This document shows, in pieces, positions 1 to 4,981 of a stretch of DNA of 7,104 nucleotides. Below the pieces are notes generated by a model that saw nothing but the letters and a program-made list of their open reading frames with translations, had not been told where the DNA came from and made no database searches. Origin of the DNA: an uncultured Ruminococcus sp. (GTDB taxonomy: Bacteria > Bacillota_A > Clostridia > RUG12999); the NCBI GenBank assembly GCA_902783995.1, contig CACZTG010000077.1, positions 1 through 7,104 of the forward strand, written 5' to 3'. Position numbers and translations under genes: made by a program. The stretch's first letter is position 1. Every line of letters starts with the position of its first letter.

Positions 1-40
1 AAAAACTATCTTATACATATATAATATCATAACTTTTGTG

Positions 41-60
41 CTATTGCAATAGTTTTTTTA
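41..60 (+). terminator. Possible weak terminator at the left edge
   Basis: A perfect 12-base palindrome, CTATTGCAATAG (41-52), is followed directly by a run of seven T. As RNA it could form only a four-base-pair stem with a TGCA loop, so it would be weak. It could end a plus-strand gene lying left of the window. The outer bases AAAAACTAT (1-9) and ATAGTTTTT (49-57) could also pair over a long loop. Apart from this, bases 1-94 are AT-rich and show no gene. Confidence 0.25.
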
Positions 61-94
61 ATATTTTTTATTATTTTTATGTTACAAGTTTTTT

Positions 95-126
95 AAAAGA
101 AAAACTCCTTCGTGAAAACGAAAGAG
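95..126 (-). terminator. Rho-independent terminator of the zinc-ribbon gene
   Basis: Read on the minus strand, CTCTTTCG (126-119) pairs with CGAAGGAG (112-105) across a six-base TTTTCA loop. The stem is eight base pairs with one G-U wobble, and the U-rich run TTTTTCTTTT (104-95) follows. It starts 11 bases past the stop codon of the gene at 137-613, as expected for that gene's intrinsic terminator. Confidence 0.8.
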
Positions 127-136
127 CTTTTGTGTA

Positions 137-613
137 TTATTTAAGAAAATTAAAGCTTTTGATAATTGCCGGTTCTTTTGCTTTACCGGAGCAAACCTGG
201 AAGAAGCATATTATTTTTATAATTTCGAGAATACCGATAAAAATGCCGCCTACAATCGGAACAATAACAGTCCATACAAGGAGAAGACTGACTAACCCGG
301 TTAAAACTTCAACAACGGTAAATTTAAGCGCCTGACGCAGATGAAATTTTGTGTACGCGGATGAGCTGCTTGCAAGGAGCGCGATAATAACGCCCATAAC
401 TCCAAGCAAATAAACAAGCATTGCGAAAACCTTGTTTTCGGAAATATCCTTCGCATCAAATTCCGCCGTATGGTCAAACGGGTCATACTGCGCGTACATT
501 TGCTGCGGATTTTGATATCCCTGCACCGGAGGCGCCGAAAAATTAAAACCGCAGGTTCCGCAAAAAGCAGCGTTATCTTCAAGCTGCGAGTTACATTTAG
601 GACAATTTTTCAT
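137..613 (-). CDS. Zinc-ribbon membrane protein with Tic20/DUF4870-like domain
   Basis: The 158-residue protein has two parts. Residues 4-21 form a four-cysteine zinc ribbon (C4, C7, C18, C21; CxxC-x10-CxxC), followed by a flexible Gln/Pro/Tyr-rich linker to about residue 45. Residues 61-139 hold about three hydrophobic helices (roughly 61-80, 98-116 and 117-139). Between the first two lies KFHLRQALKF (89-98), which resembles the conserved FH-x-RQA segment of Tic20/DUF4870-type small membrane proteins. The start is supported by GAGGT seven bases upstream of ATG. The gene appears monocistronic, with its own promoter and terminator. Zinc-ribbon plus small membrane domain proteins are common in Firmicutes, but their biochemical role is unknown and I do not assign one. 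The ribbon would be cytoplasmic if the first helix inserts N-in. This is an intact gene of normal size for the type. Confidence 0.85.
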   Translation of the reverse strand: MKNCPKCNSQLEDNAAFCGTCGFNFSAPPVQGYQNPQQMYAQYDPFDHTAEFDAKDISENKVFAMLVYLLGVMGVIIALLASSSSAYTKFHLRQALKFTVVEVLTGLVSLLLVWTVIVPIVGGIFIGILEIIKIICFFQVCSGKAKEPAIIKSFNFLK

Positions 614-649
614 ACTTGTTACCTCACTTTAAATATAAATTATATTTAC

Positions 650-678
650 ATTTTATCACAATTTTTTTTACAAGTCAA
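650..678 (-). promoter_or_regulatory. Sigma-A promoter for the zinc-ribbon gene
   Basis: On the minus strand the -35 box is TTGACT (678-673) and the -10 box TAAAAT (655-650), 17 bp apart, with a TG one base before the -10 box (extended -10). The predicted start is near 643, giving a leader of about 30 bases before the ATG at 613. Confidence 0.75.
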
Positions 679-700
679 TAAAAAAGACAGTTCTTACTTT

Positions 701-740
701 AAAAAAATATAAAAAGGTATATTTTTCAATACACCTTTTT
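701..740 (-). terminator. Rho-independent terminator of secG
   Basis: On the minus strand AAAAAGGTGTAT (740-729) pairs with ATATACCTTTTT (722-711) over a six-base TGAAAA loop. The stem is twelve base pairs with one G-U wobble, and the T-rich run ATATTTTTTT follows (710-701). It lies 12 bases beyond the secG stop codon. On the plus strand the same hairpin lacks a good U-run, so it mainly serves secG. Confidence 0.85.
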
Positions 741-752
741 ATGAGTAAAAGA

Positions 753-1214
753 TTATTCTGCTTTTGTTTCTGTGCCTTTATCTTCTGTTTTATCCTCATT
801 TTTTTCTTCGGTTTTATTCTCGCTGTCAGCTTTTTCTTCCGTTTCGCCTTCGGATTTTTCATCGGAAGCTTTTTCGCCGTCCGCTTTGGTATCGGCAGCA
901 GTATCTTCGGTTTCGACTTTTTGAGTTTGTTCTTCAGCGACTTTTTTTGACTCCGCATTCTGAACGGCAATCATACCGTAAGACAAGAAAAGCGAAGAAA
1001 TAAGAAAAATAATCGCGCAAACTGTTGTAATAACAGCAAAAGTAGCGTCAAGTGTCCTTCCTTTGTTTTTACCGAAAAAAGTTTCCGAAGCTCCGCCCAC
1101 AACACCGGACAAGCCTTCTTTTTTAGCCGACTGCATAAGTACGGAAGCAATAAGCACAACAGATACAATAATTTGAATAATACCGACAACTGTATTAACA
1201 ATGCTCCAATTCAT
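753..1214 (-). CDS. secG: Preprotein translocase subunit SecG with long charged tail
   Basis: SecG is the small auxiliary subunit of the SecYEG channel that moves unfolded proteins across the cytoplasmic membrane. The 153-residue protein has the two SecG membrane helices (about 5-27 and 56-80). The cytosolic loop between them carries the family signature, VLMQSAKKEGLSGVVGG (25-41) followed by ETFFGKNKGRTLD (44-56). ATG is preceded by AGGAG nine bases upstream. Gram-positive SecG proteins are normally around 75-90 residues; this one continues for a further 68 residues (86-153) rich in Glu, Asp, Lys and Thr, with almost no hydrophobic residues. I count 18 Glu, 7 Asp and 12 Lys there. With the known SecG topology (both ends outside), the tail would face the cell exterior. 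Many Gram-positive genomes place secG next to rnr and smpB; neither is present here. The core identity is secure; the role of the tail is unknown. Confidence 0.93.
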   Translation of the reverse strand: MNWSIVNTVVGIIQIIVSVVLIASVLMQSAKKEGLSGVVGGASETFFGKNKGRTLDATFAVITTVCAIIFLISSLFLSYGMIAVQNAESKKVAEEQTQKVETEDTAADTKADGEKASDEKSEGETEEKADSENKTEEKNEDKTEDKGTETKAE

Positions 1215-1260
1215 TTAAAAATCACTCCTAATTTTTTCTTAAACTAAATCATACCACAAC

Positions 1261-1289
1261 AGTATATCACAATTTCAAATAAAAATCAA
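1261..1289 (-). promoter_or_regulatory. Sigma-A promoter for secG
   Basis: On the minus strand the -35 box is TTGATT (1289-1284) and the -10 box TATACT (1266-1261), with 17 bp between them and a TG extended -10. It sits in the 111-bp gap between serA and secG, so secG can be transcribed independently of serCA. The leader would be about 40 bases. Confidence 0.7.
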
Positions 1290-1325
1290 GCCTTTTTGGT
1301 AATTTTTATAAAATTGTTGTTTTTG

Positions 1326-2489
1326 TTATTTTATTATTCTGACTTTAAGAACACCCTCGATATCTGCAATCGCTTGTATATCGTTATCTTTTACGGTTCC
1401 GGAAGCGTCAATAATGGTATAGGCGTAATCTTTTTTTGACTTATTTATCATATTTTCAATATTAATTCCGTGACCGGAAATAATTGATGAAATCTGTGAA
1501 AGCATTGACTGTTTGTTAAGGTGTGCAATTGTTATACGAAGGTTTCCGCTTCTCGGCATTGAGCATGACGGATAATTTACAGAATTGTTAATATTTCCGT
1601 TTTCAAGGTAATCAACAAGCTCTTTTCCCGCCATTGTCGCGCAGTTGTCCTCTGATTCGGGAGTTGACGCTCCAAGATGAGGAATTGCGACTACATTTTT
1701 AACTCCGATAATCTCATCATTCGGGAAGTCCGTCACATACGACGCAACCTTTCCGCTTTCAAGTGCTTCAATAAGCGCCTTTGTGTCAACAAGCTCACCT
1801 CTTGCGAAGTTAAGAATTCTGATTCCTTCATTCGCGTTCTCAAGAAGCTCCGCATTTACAAGGCCTTTTGTATTATCATTAAGCGGAAGATGAAGCGTTA
1901 TATAATCGCTTACAGCAAAAATTCTGTTAATGTCATTGGATTTTTTTATACTTGTATTTATTGCCCAAGCCGCTTCAACCGAAAGGAACGGGTCGTATCC
2001 TATAACCTTCATACCAAGAGCCTCGGCAGCGTTCGCAACCTGAACGCCTATTGCTCCGAGACCGATTACGCCAAGGGTTTTACCTTTTATTTCCGGACCG
2101 GCAAAGGCTGATTTGCCTTTTTCGACCATAGGACCAACGTTATCGCCATTGCCTTTAAGCGTTTTTGCCCAATCGACAGCATCGGTTATTTTTCTTGAGG
2201 CAAGAAGAAGACCGGCTATTGTAAGCTCTTTTACGGCATTTGCGTTTGCACCCGGAGTATTGAACACAACAATACCTTTTTTAGCATATTCATCAACCGG
2301 TATATTATTTGTACCGGCGCCCGCTCTCGCGACAGCTTTGAGGTTATCACCGATTTCCATATCATGCATTTTAAAGCTGCGAAGAATAATACCGTCGGGA
2401 TTTTCAACCGTATCGGATATTTCATACTTTTCATCAAAATTATCAAGACCGCATTTCGCAATCTTATTTAAAGTCTGAATTTTAAACAT
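1326..2489 (-). CDS. serA: D-3-phosphoglycerate dehydrogenase
   Basis: The enzyme oxidises 3-phosphoglycerate to 3-phosphohydroxypyruvate with NAD, the first step of the phosphorylated serine pathway. Counting from the ATG at 2489, the protein has 387 residues. The NAD-binding motif GLGAIG is at 143-148, with an acidic residue after the second strand (YDP, 165-167). The catalytic set of the 2-hydroxyacid dehydrogenase family is present: Arg230 in NFARGE, Glu259 in NDEIIG and His271 in PHLGAST. A C-terminal ACT domain (about 317-387) is the usual serine-sensing module. The extra ASB domain of the long Bacillus-type enzyme is absent, so this is the shorter ACT-only form. An in-frame ATG four codons upstream (2501) is less likely, because the Shine-Dalgarno GGA abuts it with no spacing. 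The gene lies 18 bases after serC and is probably co-transcribed. No convincing terminator follows. Confidence 0.95.
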   Translation of the reverse strand: MFKIQTLNKIAKCGLDNFDEKYEISDTVENPDGIILRSFKMHDMEIGDNLKAVARAGAGTNNIPVDEYAKKGIVVFNTPGANANAVKELTIAGLLLASRKITDAVDWAKTLKGNGDNVGPMVEKGKSAFAGPEIKGKTLGVIGLGAIGVQVANAAEALGMKVIGYDPFLSVEAAWAINTSIKKSNDINRIFAVSDYITLHLPLNDNTKGLVNAELLENANEGIRILNFARGELVDTKALIEALESGKVASYVTDFPNDEIIGVKNVVAIPHLGASTPESEDNCATMAGKELVDYLENGNINNSVNYPSCSMPRSGNLRITIAHLNKQSMLSQISSIISGHGINIENMINKSKKDYAYTIIDASGTVKDNDIQAIADIEGVLKVRIIK

Positions 2490-2494
2490 TTTTG

Positions 2495-2507
2495 CTCTCA
2501 TTCCTTT
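2495..2507 (-). promoter_or_regulatory. Ribosome binding site deciding the serA start
   Basis: The minus strand reads AAAGGAATGAGAG before CAAAA-ATG (2489). The GGA core directly touches the upstream ATG at 2501, leaving no room for initiation there, but is 12 bases from the ATG at 2489. The GAGAG part lies five bases from it. The downstream ATG also gives the usual family N-terminus (MFKIQTLNKI). The site begins right after the serC stop codon (2510-2508). Confidence 0.65.
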
Positions 2508-3590
2508 TTATTTATTTTTAGCTTCAAATTCTTTCATAAACTCAACAAGCTTAACAACACCTTCACGAGGCATAGCGTTATATATACTTGCTCTCATACC
2601 GCCTACGGTACGGTGTCCTTTAATATTTACAAAGCCGTTTTCGGTAGCTTCCGCGATAAATTTGGCGTTAAGCTCATCGGTCGGGCAAACAAACGGAACA
2701 TTCATCATTGAACGGTCTTCTTTTACAACTGTTCCGCGGAACATATCGCTGCTGTCAAGAAAATCGTAAAGAATTGCCGCTTTTTCTTCATTTCTTGCCT
2801 GCATAGCCTTTACGCCGCCAAGCTCTTTAAGCCATTCAAGCACAAGCTTCATAATATAAATACAATATGCGGGCGGAGTATTATACATTGAGCGGTCTTT
2901 AATATGTGTTTCGTAGTTAAGCATAACGGGTGTGAAATCCATAGCGTTACCTACAAGGTCTTTTTTAACAATTACAACCGTCACGCCCGCGGGAGCAATG
3001 TTTTTCTGCGCACCCGCGTAAAGAAGCCCGAATTTTGAAACGTCAATTTCCTGTGATAAAACATCGGAGGAGATATCGGCAACAAGAGGAACATTGCCCG
3101 TATCCGGCAAAACAGTATAGCGTGTTCCGTAAATAGTGTTGTTGTGTGTAATATGAACATAGTCCGCTTCGGGGTCAAACATTGATTTGTCAAGTTTTGG
3201 AATATATGTAAAAACAGTATCTTCACTTGAAGCGACTTTTCTTGTACTGCCGTATCTTGACGCCTCGGCAAAAGCTTTTTTCGACCACTGACCGGTAATA
3301 ACAAAATCAGCCTTGTTATTTTTATTCATTAGATTAAGCGGAACCATTGAAAACTGAGTTGAAGCACCGCCCTGAAGGAAAAACACATAATAATCGTCCG
3401 GAATATTCATAAGCTCACGAATAAGGTCCTCCGCACCGTAAATTATGCTTTCAAAAATCTTTGAACGATGACTCATTTCCATAACGGACATTCCGCAGCC
3501 CTCATAGGACATCATCTGGTCTGCTGCTTTTTTTAAAACCGGCTCCGGCAGCATAGACGGACCGGCGGAAAAGTTATAAACTCTGTTCAT
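2508..3590 (-). CDS. serC: Phosphoserine aminotransferase
   Basis: SerC is a PLP-dependent class V aminotransferase. It converts 3-phosphohydroxypyruvate and glutamate to 3-phosphoserine and 2-oxoglutarate, the step after SerA. The 360-residue length is normal. Visible signatures are the N-terminal YNFSAGPSMLP (5-15); the substrate-phosphate residues His41-Arg42; the PLP-phosphate loop LQGGAS (72-77); Asp172 in ADISSD, which contacts the pyridine nitrogen; the Schiff-base Lys196 in AGAQKN; and the C-terminal GHRTVGGMRASIYNAMP (325-341). ATG follows GGAGG by seven bases. It is the first gene of a serC-serA unit with its own strong promoter. The leader is only about 50 bases, too short for a T-box or other large riboswitch, so regulation would have to act at the promoter or through SerA feedback. 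Confidence 0.96.
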   Translation of the reverse strand: MNRVYNFSAGPSMLPEPVLKKAADQMMSYEGCGMSVMEMSHRSKIFESIIYGAEDLIRELMNIPDDYYVFFLQGGASTQFSMVPLNLMNKNNKADFVITGQWSKKAFAEASRYGSTRKVASSEDTVFTYIPKLDKSMFDPEADYVHITHNNTIYGTRYTVLPDTGNVPLVADISSDVLSQEIDVSKFGLLYAGAQKNIAPAGVTVVIVKKDLVGNAMDFTPVMLNYETHIKDRSMYNTPPAYCIYIMKLVLEWLKELGGVKAMQARNEEKAAILYDFLDSSDMFRGTVVKEDRSMMNVPFVCPTDELNAKFIAEATENGFVNIKGHRTVGGMRASIYNAMPREGVVKLVEFMKEFEAKNK

Positions 3591-3648
3591 GTTAAATCCT
3601 CCATTTTATAATTATTTCTTTTTATTATATAAACAATAATCTTACTTT

Positions 3649-3677
3649 ATTATACCACTCTTTGGCAGGTTCGTCAA
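3649..3677 (-). promoter_or_regulatory. Sigma-A promoter for serC-serA
   Basis: On the minus strand the -35 box is TTGACG (3677-3672) and the -10 box is a perfect TATAAT (3654-3649), spaced 17 bp apart, with a TG extended -10. Transcription should start near 3642, giving a leader of about 50 bases. Confidence 0.85.
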
Positions 3678-3854
3678 GAGAATAACAAACTTTTTTTAAT
3701 TTTTTTATGTAAATTTTAAGCGCGGCAAAAAATGATTTTTTGTAAAAAAATATTTTTTGATAAAAATATAATGGTAATTCTGCACAAAAAATGTTTTTCA
3801 GATTTTGTCATTTTAAAGCCGATTAGAAAAAATAAGCTGTTTTTAAAAAAAATA
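3678..3854. other. AT-rich intergenic stretch with no recognised gene
   Basis: This is the left part of the gap between divergent serC and the gene at 4118. It consists mainly of A and T runs, including AAAAAATGATTTTTT (3727-3741) and neighbouring mirror-like A/T tracts that could form weak hairpins on either strand. I see no protein gene with a ribosome binding site, no good promoter and no known RNA motif here. It probably acts as a flexible AT-rich spacer upstream of the divergent promoters. Confidence 0.5.
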
Positions 3855-3883
3855 TTGACGAATTTCTAAATTTGTGCTATACT
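3855..3883 (+). promoter_or_regulatory. Sigma-A promoter reading into the small-RNA candidate
   Basis: The -35 box TTGACG (3855-3860) and -10 box TATACT (3878-3883) are 17 bp apart, with a TG extended -10 (3875-3876). The predicted start is the A near 3890. The next open reading frame with a ribosome binding site begins only at 4118 and has its own promoter, so this promoter implies a separate short transcript or a long alternative leader. The spacer contains a small inverted repeat, AATTT-CT-AAATT (3861-3872), that could be an operator. Confidence 0.75.
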
Positions 3884-3889
3884 ATATTC

Positions 3890-3953
3890 ATAGTTTATTT
3901 TGCTGTCGAGGCGGGGGTCTTAGCGTTGGTGCAGGGTTCTCGTCTTATTTTTT
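3890..3953 (+). ncRNA. Candidate small structured RNA, unassigned
   Basis: The predicted transcript is about 64 bases. Its core (3905-3944) has 26 G+C in 40 bases and only three A, in sharp contrast to the A/T-only flanks. G3908-G3917 can pair with U3937-U3946 in an unbroken ten-pair stem that includes five G-U wobbles, closing a 19-base loop (3918-3936) with GUUGGUG near its middle. The stem leads into TTATTTTTT (3945-3953), so the same hairpin could act as the terminator. I do not recognise it as any riboswitch, tRNA, 6S, SRP or other common RNA. It could instead be an attenuator-type leader for the gene at 4118. Support is a good promoter, a composition island and a terminator-like end; conservation is untested. 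Because G pairs with both C and U, the stem alone is modest evidence. Confidence 0.45.
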
Positions 3954-3956
3954 AAA

Positions 3957-3984
3957 AATATATACACTTTTTCGGTAAAGTCAA
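3957..3984 (-). promoter_or_regulatory. Possible opposing promoter facing the small-RNA candidate
   Basis: On the minus strand TTGACT (3984-3979) and TATATT (3962-3957) are 16 bp apart. Each box matches consensus at five of six bases. Transcription from it would begin near 3950 and run antisense through the whole GC-rich element. Such AT-rich sequence produces matches by chance, so this is tentative. Confidence 0.3.
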
Positions 3985-4029
3985 TTTCTTTTTGATAAAT
4001 AAAATATACAAAAATATATCTAAAAAATA

Positions 4030-4058
4030 TTGACATAAATTTAAAAAAGGTGTATAAT
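4030..4058 (+). promoter_or_regulatory. Consensus sigma-A promoter for the membrane-protein gene
   Basis: TTGACA (4030-4035) and TATAAT (4053-4058) both match the sigma-A consensus exactly, with a 17-bp spacer. Transcription should begin near 4065, giving a leader of about 53 bases. The leader contains GGGT-TTT-ACCC (4078-4088), a four-pair mini-hairpin followed by four T. It is the strongest promoter in the window and predicts high expression unless a repressor acts. Confidence 0.9.
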
Positions 4059-4098
4059 AATTTTAAATATTTTATTGGGGTTTTACCCTTTTAAAACA

Positions 4099-4106
4099 AG
4101 AAAGGA
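4099..4106 (+). promoter_or_regulatory. Ribosome binding site deciding the start at 4118
   Basis: AGAAAGGA matches the 16S rRNA 3' end over eight bases. It overlaps the first ATG (4106-4108), which therefore cannot be used efficiently, and is properly placed for the in-frame ATG at 4118-4120, 11 bases on. Confidence 0.75.
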
Positions 4107-4117
4107 TGACTTATAAG

Positions 4118-4927
4118 ATGGATAATGAAAAAAACACTCTTGATGAAATCAAGGAACAAGCCGAAGATGCGGCGGAGAACGCTGCGGAAGCTTTAGACAA
4201 TGCAGCCGAAAGCGCAAATGACGCTGTTGAAAATTTTGAGGAAGCTGCAAAAAGCGCTGCGGAAGATGTAACGGAGTTTGCCGAAGAAGCTTATGAAGAT
4301 GTAAGTAAACAGGTTGATGAAATCACTTCGGAAGCAAAGCCTATGTCGGCAGGAAAAATAATCGCGGTTTCATCTGTGATTGCGACTATTGCTTCAATTG
4401 TTATAATGCTTCTCGGAAGCTTATGCCTTAATTTTGTTTCCGGTATTGTTACCGCAAATCAGATTAAAGGTACATGGAGCTATAACCTCGGAAGTTATTA
4501 CGGTGATACCGTTATATATGTAATGCTTGACGGAAACAAGATGACCCTTGCGTCTTCCGACGGTAATGAATATTTTTCTTCCGATTATAAGATGAACGGC
4601 AAAAACACTTTAAAGCTTTCAACCGATGAAGAAACAAAGGAAAAGCTTAACGGTTTGATTTCCGGCAATTCTCTTGATGTAAATTATGACAAGGCTTCCG
4701 ATTCAATAACCTTCAATCCTTCAATCGGCGGTATATCCACATGGAACGCCGTAAAAGATGAAAAGGAAATTGCTGACCTTAAAGAAGCTATGGAAAAGTA
4801 CAAAAAAGATGCAGAAAACAAAAAAGACGAAGCGGATAATGCCGCTGCAAATGACACAGAAAAGACTGCGGAGGATAATGCGGAAGAAGCTCCTTCCGAT
4901 GAAGCTCCCGCGGAAAAAGCGGAATAA
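4118..4927 (+). CDS. Orphan single-pass membrane protein with 11-residue repeats
   Basis: I do not recognise this 269-residue protein as a named family. In order it shows: an acidic, Ala-rich helical region (1-76) built from six 11-residue repeats; one membrane helix (about 81-103, after Lys80); a compact region (about 114-213) that looks beta-rich and begins IKGTWSYNLGSYYGD, reminiscent of small extracytoplasmic domains starting with a G-T/K-W motif; and a charged tail (214-269) with a Lys/Glu helix, then Ala/Glu/Asp/Pro-rich sequence ending EKAE. There is no N-terminal signal peptide. With Lys80 before the helix and acidic sequence on both sides, the repeats are probably cytoplasmic and the following domain outside, but orientation is an inference. 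The gene is monocistronic, with a consensus promoter and a strong terminator. The start is placed at 4118 rather than 4106 because the Shine-Dalgarno overlaps the earlier ATG. Confidence 0.85.
   Translation: MDNEKNTLDEIKEQAEDAAENAAEALDNAAESANDAVENFEEAAKSAAEDVTEFAEEAYEDVSKQVDEITSEAKPMSAGKIIAVSSVIATIASIVIMLLGSLCLNFVSGIVTANQIKGTWSYNLGSYYGDTVIYVMLDGNKMTLASSDGNEYFSSDYKMNGKNTLKLSTDEETKEKLNGLISGNSLDVNYDKASDSITFNPSIGGISTWNAVKDEKEIADLKEAMEKYKKDAENKKDEADNAAANDTEKTAEDNAEEAPSDEAPAEKAE
4148..4345 (+). repeat. Six hendecad (11-residue) protein repeats
   Basis: Residues 11-76 of the membrane protein align as six 11-mers without gaps: IKEQAEDAAEN, AAEALDNAAES, ANDAVENFEEA, AKSAAEDVTEF, AEEAYEDVSKQ, VDEITSEAKPM. 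Position 1 is I/A/A/A/A/V, position 4 Q/A/A/A/A/I and position 8 A/A/F/V/V/A. Position 6 is acidic in five of six, position 7 is D/N/N/D/D/E, and position 10 is Glu in four. This gives a helix with one small hydrophobic face, as in hendecad coiled coils and LEA or apolipoprotein-like helices. The DNA copies have diverged, so it is not a recent tandem duplication. Confidence 0.75.
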
Positions 4928-4940
4928 TATCGGTAAAATG

Positions 4941-4980
4941 ATACAAAAGAGGCGAAACCAACTTTCGCCTCTTTTTGTAT
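4941..4980. terminator. Bidirectional rho-independent terminator
   Basis: AAAAGAGGCGAAA (4945-4957) and TTTCGCCTCTTTT (4963-4975) form a perfect 13-pair stem with a five-base CCAAC loop. The arms extend outward with a small offset to ATACAAA and TTTGTAT. There is a T-run on each strand after the GC-rich part, so it can end both the plus-strand gene at 4118 and the convergent minus-strand methyltransferase gene ending at 4982. Confidence 0.93.
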
Positions 4981-4981
4981 A

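Noticed and set aside
36..335. A 99-codon plus-strand open frame antisense to the zinc-ribbon gene
   Set aside because: It overlaps the terminator and the 3' half of a well-supported gene, lacks a ribosome binding site and encodes no recognisable domain.
756..959. DNA-level tandem repeats in the SecG tail
   Set aside because: The protein is compositionally repetitive but I find no regular repeat unit in the bases.
1299..1318. Inverted repeat AATTTT-ATA-AAAATT after serA
   Set aside because: A/T only, six pairs, and not followed by a T-run on the minus strand, so it is not a credible serA terminator.
1677..2478. Long plus-strand open frames antisense to serA
   Set aside because: Shadows of the serA coding sequence: no ribosome binding sites, no domain content, and serA is certain on the other strand.
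3732..3869. A 45-codon open frame from ATG at 3732, rich in Lys, Phe and Ile
   Set aside because: It has no ribosome binding site, its composition is what pure A/T sequence encodes, and its end overlaps the promoter at 3855. Most likely chance.
3905..3944. Resemblance of GGGTTCTCGTC to a tRNA T-arm
   Set aside because: No acceptor stem, D-arm or anticodon arm can be built around it, and the GGTTCGA-type core is not matched.
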